Source of the DNA: CAWDBV01 sp963800705
GTDB taxonomy: Bacteria > Actinomycetota > Thermoleophilia > Solirubrobacterales > 70-9
Assembly (NCBI GenBank): GCA_963800705.1
Contig: CAWDBV010000005.1
Coordinates: 62,001 to 126,000 of the forward strand
Length of the DNA stretch: 64,000 bases
Reading direction: 5' to 3'
A program made the translations under genes and the position numbers. The notes below the pieces were generated by a model. The model saw nothing but the letters and a program-made list of their open reading frames with translations, did not search any database and was not told the origin of the DNA. The stretch's first letter is position 1. The number at the start of each line of letters is the position of its first letter. Below are positions 32,960 to 40,741 of this stretch, piece after piece.

Positions 32960-35626
32960 ATGCTGAGCGTCGGTCGCGGGAGAGGAAGCGGATTCGTGGG
33001 CTGCCTGGTTGCGCTCGCGGCGATGGCAGTGCTCGCGGCGTTGCTCGCGGCGCCCGCTGCCCACGGCCAAGCCCAGACCCGCTACTCGATCGCCGGCGGC
33101 TGCTTCGGCCTCACCTCGGCGACGTCGGGCGCGACCGCGCCCGGGGCCGGCATGCAGCGCTTCCAGGCCACCGACCTCGGCAGCTACCTGCTCTACGGCC
33201 CGGCGGGTGACTACCTTGCCGCCACCGGCGGCTCCACGGTCGGCCGCGCCCTCAACCCGAGCCCCGCCACAGACTGGAAGGTCGAGGCGGGCCCCGGCAG
33301 CTCGTTCACGCTCTCCCCGCTCTCGGCCCCCAACCAGCTTCTCGCCTTCGACGCCGGCGTGCTCAGCCTCGTCGGCAGCGCCACCGACGCGACCCGGTTC
33401 CGGTTCGCGCCCGCCGGCGGTTGCGCCAGCTTCCCCGACGCCGAGCTCAACGTCAGCGGCACCCCGGCCAGGGGCTCGACCCCCTACGGCGAGGTCGAGG
33501 GCTTCATGGACGGCCACATGCACTGGACGACCTTTGAGTATTTCGGCAGGAACTTCCACTGCGGCCGCCCCTGGCACCGCTACGGCATCCCCGCGGCGCT
33601 CCCCGACTGCTCCTCGATCGAGGGCCCCCTGGGAGCCCTGGCGCCGACCCAGAACTTCCTCAACTACGGCAACCCGGTCGCTCCTCACAGCACCGCCGGC
33701 TGGCCGACGCTCGACGAGTGGGGCCGCACCAACCTCACCTACGAGGGCATCTACCACCGCTGGATGCAGCGCGTCTGGATGTCGGGCCTGCGTTTGATTG
33801 TGATGCCGCTGAGCGAAAACAGAACGATCTGCACGATCCAGCAAAACCGAGCCTCCAACTGCAACGAGATGGACACCGTCTTCCGGTCCCTCGACAGGAT
33901 GTACGAGTTCCAGGACTACGTCGATGCTCAGGCCGGCGGGCCCGGCAAGGGCTTCTTCCGGATCGTCCGCGACCCGGTCGAAGCACGGCGCGCCATAAAC
34001 GAGGGCAAGATGGCGGTCGTCCTCGAAGTCGAGATCTCGGAGCCGTTCGGCTGCTCGGGCGGCCACGGGATCCAACCCGCCAACTGCGACCAGAACGACG
34101 TCGACGATGGCCTCGACCAGCTCTATGACCGCGGTGTTCGCTCGATGCTGCTGCTCAACAAGTACGACAACCCGCTCACCGGGGTGCGCTTCGACAGCGG
34201 GACGTTAGGGGCATTCCTGAACGCCGGCAACCTTGTCAGCGGCGGCTCCTTCTGGACCCCAGGGGGTTGCTCGGGACCCGAGAAGGACAACGCGATCGAC
34301 TACGGCCTGCCGTCGGGCAGCAGCTTCCTCGGCCAGGCGATCAGCGACCTCGGCGTTCCGCCGGGCACGCTGCCGCTCTACGGTCCGCCCCCGCACTGCA
34401 ACACCCGCGGCCTCACCGAGCTCGGTGAGCACACCGTGAAGCTGATGATGGACAAGGGGATGATCGTCAACCCCGACCACATGAGTCAGAAGGCGGTCGA
34501 CGCGACGCTGTCGATCGCCGAGGATCGCGGCTACTCGGGCCTGATCTCGCCCCACGGCTGGATGGACCCCCGCAACTGGCCGCGGATCTGGAACCTCGGC
34601 GGGATGGCGTTCCCGAGCGCGTCCGGCTCCGCGACCAACTTCGTCAACGCCTGGCGCGACCTGCGGCCCGACAGCACGCCGTTCTACTTCGGCTGGGGCT
34701 ACGGCGCCGACCTCGGCGGGCTCGCGAGGCAGCCCGCGCCGCTGTCGCCGGGCGACCCGAACCAGGTCACCTATCCGTTCGACTCGCTGATGGGCGACAC
34801 GACCGTCGAGCGCCAGCACACGGGCATGCGGACCTTCGACTACCCGACCGAGGGCGTCGCCCACTACGGCCTCTACGCCGAATACATGGAGGAGGTGCGC
34901 AAGATCGGCGGCGAGCAGATCGCCGACGACCTGCTCCGCGGCCCCGAGGCCTACTTGCAGATGTGGGAGCGCGCCTCGGGAATGTTCCCGCCCGGGGGAC
35001 AGGCGCAGGCGTCCGGCGAGCCGGTTCCCGTGGCCGGCGGTGAACGCAACTACGCCGCAGCGCCCTGCCTGCGGGCACGCCAGCGACTCAACAGGACCGG
35101 GCTCGGCAGCCTTCGGCTCGGCCTCGACAGCGCCTCGCTGCTGCAGAGCGCCGGCCAGCCGTTGCAGCGAAACCGCGCCTGGACCTACTGCGTCAACGGG
35201 CGCCGCAACGCGCGGGCCGCAGCGACCGCCGTCCTCACCCCGGAGGGCAGCGTGGCGCTGGTGGCGAGCGACGCCGCCGGCCACACAGCGAAACGGATCG
35301 GTCCCGGCGCTCCGGCGCGCAAGCTCCGCGGGCACGCCAAGCCGCTCGGCGCCGGAATCTGGCGGGCGAAGCTCGGCCGCGGCACGACAGCGGTCTGGGT
35401 CGTCCGCGGCGGCACGGTCCGTACCGTGGCGGGCGCGACCGGCCCGGCCCGCAGCCGCGCCGGCCTCCGCGAGTATCTCGGCCTGGTCCCGCCGCGCACC
35501 GGGGCCTCGGCTCGCGCCAGCGCCCCCGACAGCGGACCTCCGCTCACCGACCGCAACGCGGTGCCTCTGAGGATGCGCGACATGGAGTCGTTCCGCTTCG
35601 TCTGCGACGCGATGCAGGGCTTCTAG
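32960..35626 (+). CDS. Exported M19-like (membrane dipeptidase) metalloprotein
   Basis: A signal peptide (about 1-38) is followed by an about 140-residue beta-rich domain (SYLLYGPAGDYLAA, beta-trefoil-like spacing) and then an amidohydrolase-like barrel. Candidate metal ligands are EGFMDGHMHWTTFE (HxH about 184-186), MAVVLEVEISEPFG (Glu about 357), IVNPDHMSQKA (His about 507) and GLISPHGWMD (His about 532). The order fits peptidase family M19, and LTELGEHTVKLMMDKGMIVN is diagnostic. M19 normally has HxD first, so HxH here is a variation. It has 888 residues, with an about 200-residue C-terminal extension. TACGCT lies 6 nt before the ATG. Confidence 0.75.
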   Translation: MLSVGRGRGSGFVGCLVALAAMAVLAALLAAPAAHGQAQTRYSIAGGCFGLTSATSGATAPGAGMQRFQATDLGSYLLYGPAGDYLAATGGSTVGRALNPSPATDWKVEAGPGSSFTLSPLSAPNQLLAFDAGVLSLVGSATDATRFRFAPAGGCASFPDAELNVSGTPARGSTPYGEVEGFMDGHMHWTTFEYFGRNFHCGRPWHRYGIPAALPDCSSIEGPLGALAPTQNFLNYGNPVAPHSTAGWPTLDEWGRTNLTYEGIYHRWMQRVWMSGLRLIVMPLSENRTICTIQQNRASNCNEMDTVFRSLDRMYEFQDYVDAQAGGPGKGFFRIVRDPVEARRAINEGKMAVVLEVEISEPFGCSGGHGIQPANCDQNDVDDGLDQLYDRGVRSMLLLNKYDNPLTGVRFDSGTLGAFLNAGNLVSGGSFWTPGGCSGPEKDNAIDYGLPSGSSFLGQAISDLGVPPGTLPLYGPPPHCNTRGLTELGEHTVKLMMDKGMIVNPDHMSQKAVDATLSIAEDRGYSGLISPHGWMDPRNWPRIWNLGGMAFPSASGSATNFVNAWRDLRPDSTPFYFGWGYGADLGGLARQPAPLSPGDPNQVTYPFDSLMGDTTVERQHTGMRTFDYPTEGVAHYGLYAEYMEEVRKIGGEQIADDLLRGPEAYLQMWERASGMFPPGGQAQASGEPVPVAGGERNYAAAPCLRARQRLNRTGLGSLRLGLDSASLLQSAGQPLQRNRAWTYCVNGRRNARAAATAVLTPEGSVALVASDAAGHTAKRIGPGAPARKLRGHAKPLGAGIWRAKLGRGTTAVWVVRGGTVRTVAGATGPARSRAGLREYLGLVPPRTGASARASAPDSGPPLTDRNAVPLRMRDMESFRFVCDAMQGF

Positions 35627-37284
35627 CGCCGGCGCTTGCGAAACAGCCGTATGGCGGCGGCGTGGGTTGCGCGGTTCCCCGAGGGGTCGGTGACCTTGAT
35701 CTCGAGCTCGGCGGCGAACCCGCGGCGCTTCTTCAGCGCCCGCTTCGCGCCCGGCGAAGAGGCGACCGTGAGCCCGACTCTGTCGCGAACCGCGACCGAG
35801 GGCGAGGCGCTGCCGATCGCGGTCGCGGCGCCGCCGTTCGGGCTCGGCGCGCGCAGCGTTGCCTCGACGCCGGCGGGCTCGTCGAGGTCGAGCTCGATCG
35901 GAAGGCCGTGGCGCAGGAATCGGTCGATGCGCAGCTTTGGTGGCACGCGGAGCCGGACGCCGGGAGCGATCCGGTCGCCGTCGGCCGGCGTGGCCGCGCC
36001 GGCCCCACCACCACCGCCTCCTCCGGGGTTGACGGGCCCTTCGCCCATGCTCCGAAACGGCCCGCTGACCTCGTAGACGACCCCCGGCGGCAACAGGCCG
36101 GCGAGCGGGAAGCTGCGCTGGGCACCGAAGTACATCTTGTCGCCGGCTGGGTTGAAGACCACGCCGACGGTTTCGTTGCCGCCGAGCGGTCCGCCGACGC
36201 TGCCTGAGTGCATCACGGGGTCGAGCGTCAGGAAGCGCGCCACCTCGAAGCCCGGCGTGATCATGCAGATCTCGTGGTCGCGGCCGTCCTCGCAGACGTA
36301 GACGTCGCCAGAGGGCGCGACGGTGATGTTGTCGACCCCGCCGAGCGGCGCGTCCGGCCCGACGGCGGCCTCGTCGTAGAGCACCTCGATCGTCCCCGGC
36401 TCGACGTGGTAGGCCCAGACCCGGTTGTCGCCCTTGGTGGTGAAGTAGACGACGCCCTGGTCGTACCAGATGCCCTCGCCGCCCTTGAAACGGGTCGCGC
36501 CGGGCACCTGGTTGCGGGTCACGCCGCTGCCGGCGCTCGGATCGGGCACCGCGGTCCAGCTGACGTTGTTGGAGCCGTCGACGGTCGCCACCTCGAGCAG
36601 CCCGGCGGACAGGTCCGGGTAGGAGGTGGGGGTGAAGCGGTAGAAGCAGCCGTCGGGCTTGTCCTCGGTCAGATAGAGGCGCTTGCGGAACGGATCGACG
36701 GTCGCCGCCTCGTGCTGGAAGACCCCGAGCGCCGGGCGCGGCGTGCCGAGCGGATTGGAGCCGGCCGGGTCGCACTCCCAGACCCTGCCGCCGTCGTGCT
36801 CCTCGCAGGAGAGCCATGTGCCCCACGGCGTCGGGCCGCCGGCGCAGTTGACGAACGTCCCGAGTAGCACCCGGTAGGCGCGCTCGATCGTCCCGTCGGC
36901 GGCGAACTCGACGCCGGAGACCCCGCCGAGCCCAGGAACCGGCATCTCCGAGTTCGCGACCAGGATCCAGCCGCCGTCAGGCACCGCGCCGGGCCCGAGC
37001 GTCGGGAAGGTCGCCTGGCCGTCGGTGGCCGGATGCCAGGGGTACAGCGTTCCGGGAACAAGAGAGGCGCCGCGCGCGATCTCGCGCGAGGTGAACCCCT
37101 CCGGCAGCGCGATCCCGTTCGCGTCGAACGGCTTCAGCGCTCCGTAGGGACCGTCCGTGACCGTCAGCGGCCCGGCCGCCAGAGCCCGCTTCAGGAACCC
37201 CGGACCGATTGCCAGCGCCGCAGCGCTCCCGAGCCCTGCGCGCAGGAACTGCCTTCGGTTGAGCTGGAAGCTCGTATGCGCCAT
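35623..37284 (-). CDS. Tat-exported PhoX-like (DUF839) phosphatase-type protein
   Basis: The N-terminus carries a twin-arginine signal (NRRQFLRAGLGSAAALAIGP). The beta-propeller region has the DUF839/PhoX features WGTWLSCEEH, GVFQHEAATVDP, LYLTEDKPDGCFYRFTP and GGVDNITVAPSGDVYVCEDG. PhoX enzymes are Ca/Fe-dependent alkaline phosphatases; activity here is inferred. After about 430 comes a Gly linker and an about 110-residue beta-sandwich extension ending RLFRKRRR. Its stop codon and that of the convergent M19-like gene share one CTAG. Confidence 0.87.
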   Translation of the reverse strand: MAHTSFQLNRRQFLRAGLGSAAALAIGPGFLKRALAAGPLTVTDGPYGALKPFDANGIALPEGFTSREIARGASLVPGTLYPWHPATDGQATFPTLGPGAVPDGGWILVANSEMPVPGLGGVSGVEFAADGTIERAYRVLLGTFVNCAGGPTPWGTWLSCEEHDGGRVWECDPAGSNPLGTPRPALGVFQHEAATVDPFRKRLYLTEDKPDGCFYRFTPTSYPDLSAGLLEVATVDGSNNVSWTAVPDPSAGSGVTRNQVPGATRFKGGEGIWYDQGVVYFTTKGDNRVWAYHVEPGTIEVLYDEAAVGPDAPLGGVDNITVAPSGDVYVCEDGRDHEICMITPGFEVARFLTLDPVMHSGSVGGPLGGNETVGVVFNPAGDKMYFGAQRSFPLAGLLPPGVVYEVSGPFRSMGEGPVNPGGGGGGGAGAATPADGDRIAPGVRLRVPPKLRIDRFLRHGLPIELDLDEPAGVEATLRAPSPNGGAATAIGSASPSVAVRDRVGLTVASSPGAKRALKKRRGFAAELEIKVTDPSGNRATHAAAIRLFRKRRR

Positions 37285-37333
37285 ACCGCGGTCCGGACTC
37301 TAACCCGCCGACGGCACCTCGTGAGCTACTTCG

Positions 37334-38209
37334 TTACTTCGCCCGGAACTTCCAGGTCTTCTTCAGCGTCTGGCCGGTCACGGAAACCGAGACCGCCGCC
37401 CTGTAGCTGCCGGGGCTGAGCGGAGTTCGAGGAATCAGCATCCCGCCCGGCGGGATGAACGGCCCGAGCTGCGGATTGGTGCCGTCGATCCTCGTAAGCC
37501 TCACCTTCTTGCTGAACTTCTTGCCGCGCTTCTTGTGCAGCGTCCCGCTCGTGATCTGGGCCTGCTGGAGGCCCTGCACGTTGTTGCCGAACACGAAGAC
37601 GTAGAGGTAGGGGCCCGTCTCGGTGGGTTGCGGGATCCCGACCAGGTCACCGGGGGTGAACGGGCTCTCGTTCGCCTTCAACCTGCCGTAGATGCTCGTC
37701 CCGGGGCCGGGATAGGTGAAGATCTGCGGCGCGCCGCCGGTGCGCAGCGGGGGCGCGAGCGTGACCAGGCAGGCGAAGCCCTGCGACTCGTCGAAGCCCG
37801 AGACGGCCAGCGCCGGGTCGAGGATCTGCGCGAGGTGGATCGGCGCGGCCTCCCAGGGATTGCTGTCGGGGTTCGACCACGGCGGCGTGCCGCGCGCCAG
37901 CACCGAGGTGCGCCCGGCGGTCTGCCCGGCGGTCGTGAAGCCGGGCGAGCCCGCGGGCTCCTCGTGCGAGAGCACGTTGTTGAGCGCCATCCAGCTGTTG
38001 TGCTGCTGGCAGCCGCTTGCGAGCAGCGGGTCGTTGAGGATCCCGGCGGGGATCTTGTTGGTGCTCCGCTGCGCGTTCAGGTTCGCGATCGCGACGTCGG
38101 AGCCGACCGCGGAGGCCGACGGGGCCGCGGCGAGCGCTGCGAGCAGCGCCAGCGCCGCGGCTATCGCGGTGCGGCGGGCTCTCCGGCGGCTAGCGGTCTT
38201 CCCTGGCAC
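37334..38209 (-). CDS. Exported CAP (SCP/PR1-like) domain protein
   Basis: The start is GTG 38209, giving MPGKTASRRRARRTAIAAAL and a good signal peptide ending PSASA. The CAP-like core has IANLNAQRSTNKIPAGILND, GCQQHNSWMALNNVLSHEE and a later PGPGTSIYGRL. The C-terminal half (about 190-291) is a separate beta-domain (KLTRIDG-like VRLTRIDGTNPQLGPFIPP) with a basic loop HKKRGKKFSKKVR. The 5' end overlaps the upstream membrane-protein gene by 20 nt. Frames extending further upstream encode only low-complexity Arg/Ser sequence and are rejected. Confidence 0.75.
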   Translation of the reverse strand: MPGKTASRRRARRTAIAAALALLAALAAAPSASAVGSDVAIANLNAQRSTNKIPAGILNDPLLASGCQQHNSWMALNNVLSHEEPAGSPGFTTAGQTAGRTSVLARGTPPWSNPDSNPWEAAPIHLAQILDPALAVSGFDESQGFACLVTLAPPLRTGGAPQIFTYPGPGTSIYGRLKANESPFTPGDLVGIPQPTETGPYLYVFVFGNNVQGLQQAQITSGTLHKKRGKKFSKKVRLTRIDGTNPQLGPFIPPGGMLIPRTPLSPGSYRAAVSVSVTGQTLKKTWKFRAK

Positions 38210-38885
38210 TGGCGGCCATTCTAGCCGCGTCGAGCGCCGGCCGCGAGCGCTTCGGCAGCCGGCGCCGCACCCGCCCGACCGCGCCCGAGAAGCCGAAGTT
38301 GGCGACGGTCGCGAAGCCCGGCTCGTCCTCGCGCAGCGCCAGCAGCAGGTGGGCGACGCGGTCGCCGCCGGGGAGATCGCCGCCCTCGGCGACCCGCACG
38401 CACCAGCAGTCGGCGCGGCGCCCCGCACCCAGCCAGCCATCACGCACCATCACGGCGCCCTTCTCGCCGATCAGCCAGACGCCGAGCCGGCCGCGGTGCA
38501 TGACGAGGCCGGTCTCGGCGGCGAGCTCGCGCTGCTCGTGGTCGAGCAGGTCGCCGAGCAGGCCGAGCGCAGTGCGCTCGGCTTCATTCACCGGCATCTC
38601 CTCGCCTTCGGCTGCGGGGTTGCCGGGCAAAGGGACGACCTGACGGGCGCCCCGCCTCGCCTGTATGTGCGGGACGAACCACGCCCAGGCGAAGCAGAGC
38701 GCCGCGAGCGGGAAGCTCCACGGCTCGACCAGCAGCAGCGCGCCGCCGAGCGCGAGCCCCTGGAAGACCACCGCCGAGGTCCAGAGCGTCCAGATCCGCC
38801 CGTCGCGGCGCAGGCGCTCGGCCGTGGTCGGCCGCCGCCACGGGATGCCCTCGAGCTCGCTGAGGGTGGCGCTATCCGCCGGCAA
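38190..38885 (-). CDS. Two-helix membrane protein of unknown function
   Basis: The 231 residues have two adjacent hydrophobic helices (about 32-50 and 55-72, IWTLWTSAVVFQGLALGG and FPLAALCFAWAWFVPHI), then a cytoplasmic domain with EMPVNEAERTALGLLGDLLDHE and GEKGAVMVRDGWLGAGRRADCWCVRVAEGG. The helix pair plus soluble domain recalls signalling or regulatory membrane proteins, but I recognise no family. It overlaps the genes on both sides (14 nt and 20 nt), so the three minus-strand genes form one transcript. Confidence 0.75.
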   Translation of the reverse strand: MPADSATLSELEGIPWRRPTTAERLRRDGRIWTLWTSAVVFQGLALGGALLLVEPWSFPLAALCFAWAWFVPHIQARRGARQVVPLPGNPAAEGEEMPVNEAERTALGLLGDLLDHEQRELAAETGLVMHRGRLGVWLIGEKGAVMVRDGWLGAGRRADCWCVRVAEGGDLPGGDRVAHLLLALREDEPGFATVANFGFSGAVGRVRRRLPKRSRPALDAARMAASAREDR

Positions 38886-39096
38886 TCGGGCGCCGCATGA
38901 CGACCAGCTCGGCGTCGAGCGGCAGCTCGCGAACGACCTCGGAGGTGCCGTCGGCGCTCGGCGCGCTGGCCAGCATGCCGTCGTCGAGCTCGCGGCGAAA
39001 GGCCTCGATCGCCGCTTTCTCGGAGGCGGGATCGCCGGACTTCCAGGCCGCCAGCTCGGTGTGACCGGTGCGGTCCAATCTGATCAGTCTCGACAT
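38872..39096 (-). CDS. Small soluble protein (74 aa), unknown function
   Basis: MSRLIRLDRTGHTELAAWKS, then an acidic/helical stretch (ASEKAAIEAFRRELDDGMLA) and LPLDAELVVMRRPIAGG. GGAAGGA lies 4 nt before ATG 39096, so this start is preferred over an in-frame ATG at 39126 whose codons overlap the purine-rich leader. It overlaps the next gene by 14 nt and shares its transcript. No family is recognised. Confidence 0.65.
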   Translation of the reverse strand: MSRLIRLDRTGHTELAAWKSGDPASEKAAIEAFRRELDDGMLASAPSADGTSEVVRELPLDAELVVMRRPIAGG

Positions 39097-39202
39097 CTTG
39101 TCCTTCCTTTCCCTCTCCTCCGTCATCCATCATACGTGGCCGCTGGGGCCGAATTCCGATAAATTGGTCACGCACTTAGGCCAACGACTCGAGGGGATGT
39201 CG

Positions 39203-40720
39203 ATGAGCAAGGGAAGCAGGCGCAGGGGTCTTGTCGTTGCAGTTCTGGCCGCGGCGACGGCCCTGGCGGCGACCGCGGGCACTGCTGCGGCCAACACCTA
39301 TAAGGCGGATCTGCTGACCGACCTCGTCGTCGTGCCCGTCTGTGATCCGGAGCCCGATGACGACCCCTGCCAGCTGCGCGAAGCAATCAAGGCCGCCGCC
39401 AACAACCCCGGTGCGGACACCGTCGAGCTCGTGCCCGGCACCTATCAGCAGGGCCCTCTCGCGGGCGAGGACGGGGTCGACGACAACGACGGCGGTGACT
39501 GGGACTACGGCGCGTACGGTGTGGGCGGCGCGCTGACGATCATCGGCGCCGGCCAAGGCGTGAGCAACATCGACCGCTCGGGCGGGGGCGACCGCCTATT
39601 CGAGTTTGCGGGCACGGATTCGGTCACCCTCAGCCAGTTGACGCTGCTCAACGGCTGGACCTACGTCGCCGCCCTCGACGGAGCGAACGGCGGTGCGATC
39701 GAGGCGAAGATCGGCGCCCCCGGGTCGCTCACCCTGAACGACGTCACGATCATCGCCGGCTGGGCGAGCGGAGATGGTGGCGGTATCGCTTCGACCTCCA
39801 ACCAGCTCGTTCTCAATCGAGTCACGATCCGGGAGAGCATCGCGGGCAGCGGGGACATGGGCGGGGCCACCACTGGCAGCGGCGGCGCCGTCGCGATCGA
39901 AGACAGCGTCGCCGGCGTATCCGCGCAGATCAACTCTTCGACGCTGAACGGCAATCGCGCCACCGATGAGACGCCCGGCGTCTTCCCGACGGCCGACGGC
40001 GGCGCGATCTTCGCGATCGGCAACGGCATCGCTCCCGACCCGGTGGTGACAGTCACCAACTCGACCCTCGACTCCAACCTCGCCCACGGCTACGGCGGGG
40101 GGATTGCCAACGCCGACGGTGCGACCGTCAACCTCGCCAACGCGACGGTGACCCGCAACCGCGCGAACGCGGACAACGATCCCAACACCGACGCGGGCGG
40201 AGCGGAGCGTGGTGGGGGCCTGCAGAACGGCGTCTCCCTGATCAACTTGACGAATTCGCTGATCGCGCTCAACACCGTCGGCACCGGCGGGCTCAACCCC
40301 GATTGCAACTCGAGCGTCGGTCTCACCTCGGGCGGCGGCAACGTGCTCAGCAACGCGACCGGCTGCGCCGGCTACCCGGCGGGGGTAGGCGACACGGTCG
40401 CCCCGAGCCCGCTGCTCGGGATGCTTGCCGCCAACGGCGGCCCCACCCGGACCGTCGCGTTGCTGGCCGGCAGCCCGGCGATCGACCACGCCAGCGGCTG
40501 CCCCGGCACCGACCAGCGGGGCGTGTCGCGCCCGCAGGGGCCGGCCTGCGACTCCGGGGCCTTCGAGGTGGAGGTCGCAGCTTCGGTGCCGCCACCGGCG
40601 AGCACGGCAGCGCCGCCGGCGACGCCGGCCGCGCCTGCGAAGCGGACTTGCAAGAAGAAGAAAAAGAGAAAGCGCCGCGCACTGGCGGCAAAGAAGAAAA
40701 AGAAGAAGTGCAAGAGGTAG
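39203..40720 (+). CDS. CSLREA-like exported beta-helix protein with Cys-basic tail
   Basis: The 505 residues start MSKGSRRRGLVVAVLAAATA (signal peptide). CQLREAIKAAANNPGADTVE replaces the CSLREA box, followed by beta-helix repeats (LTLNDVTIIAGWASGDGGGI, VTNSTLDSNLAHGYGGGIAN, LTNSLIALNTVG) and the terminal NGGPTRTVALLAGSPAIDHA and ACDSGAFEV. The tail has two Cys separated by 19 mostly Lys/Arg residues and ends CKR. GAGGGG at 39191-39196 is 6 nt before ATG 39203; ATG 39197 is an alternative. It is divergent from the 74-residue protein gene, with leuS downstream. Confidence 0.85.
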   Translation: MSKGSRRRGLVVAVLAAATALAATAGTAAANTYKADLLTDLVVVPVCDPEPDDDPCQLREAIKAAANNPGADTVELVPGTYQQGPLAGEDGVDDNDGGDWDYGAYGVGGALTIIGAGQGVSNIDRSGGGDRLFEFAGTDSVTLSQLTLLNGWTYVAALDGANGGAIEAKIGAPGSLTLNDVTIIAGWASGDGGGIASTSNQLVLNRVTIRESIAGSGDMGGATTGSGGAVAIEDSVAGVSAQINSSTLNGNRATDETPGVFPTADGGAIFAIGNGIAPDPVVTVTNSTLDSNLAHGYGGGIANADGATVNLANATVTRNRANADNDPNTDAGGAERGGGLQNGVSLINLTNSLIALNTVGTGGLNPDCNSSVGLTSGGGNVLSNATGCAGYPAGVGDTVAPSPLLGMLAANGGPTRTVALLAGSPAIDHASGCPGTDQRGVSRPQGPACDSGAFEVEVAASVPPPASTAAPPATPAAPAKRTCKKKKKRKRRALAAKKKKKKCKR

Positions 40721-40728
40721 CCGCTACC

Positions 40729-40734
40729 TAGACT
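40729..40734 (+). promoter_or_regulatory. Candidate -10 box (TAGACT) of leaderless leuS
   Basis: TAGACT ends 7 nt before the leuS GTG, leaving no room for a ribosome site. The 21-nt gap after the beta-helix gene contains little else. Confidence 0.45.
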
Positions 40735-40741
40735 CTCGCGC

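Noticed and set aside
34205..36826. Minus-strand frame of about 870 codons spanning the M19-like and PhoX-like genes
   Set aside because: It overlaps two real genes in wrong frames and shows no domain.
37300..37335. Possible intrinsic terminator after the CAP-like gene, before the PhoX-like gene
   Set aside because: No stable stem followed by a T-run could be found on the minus strand.
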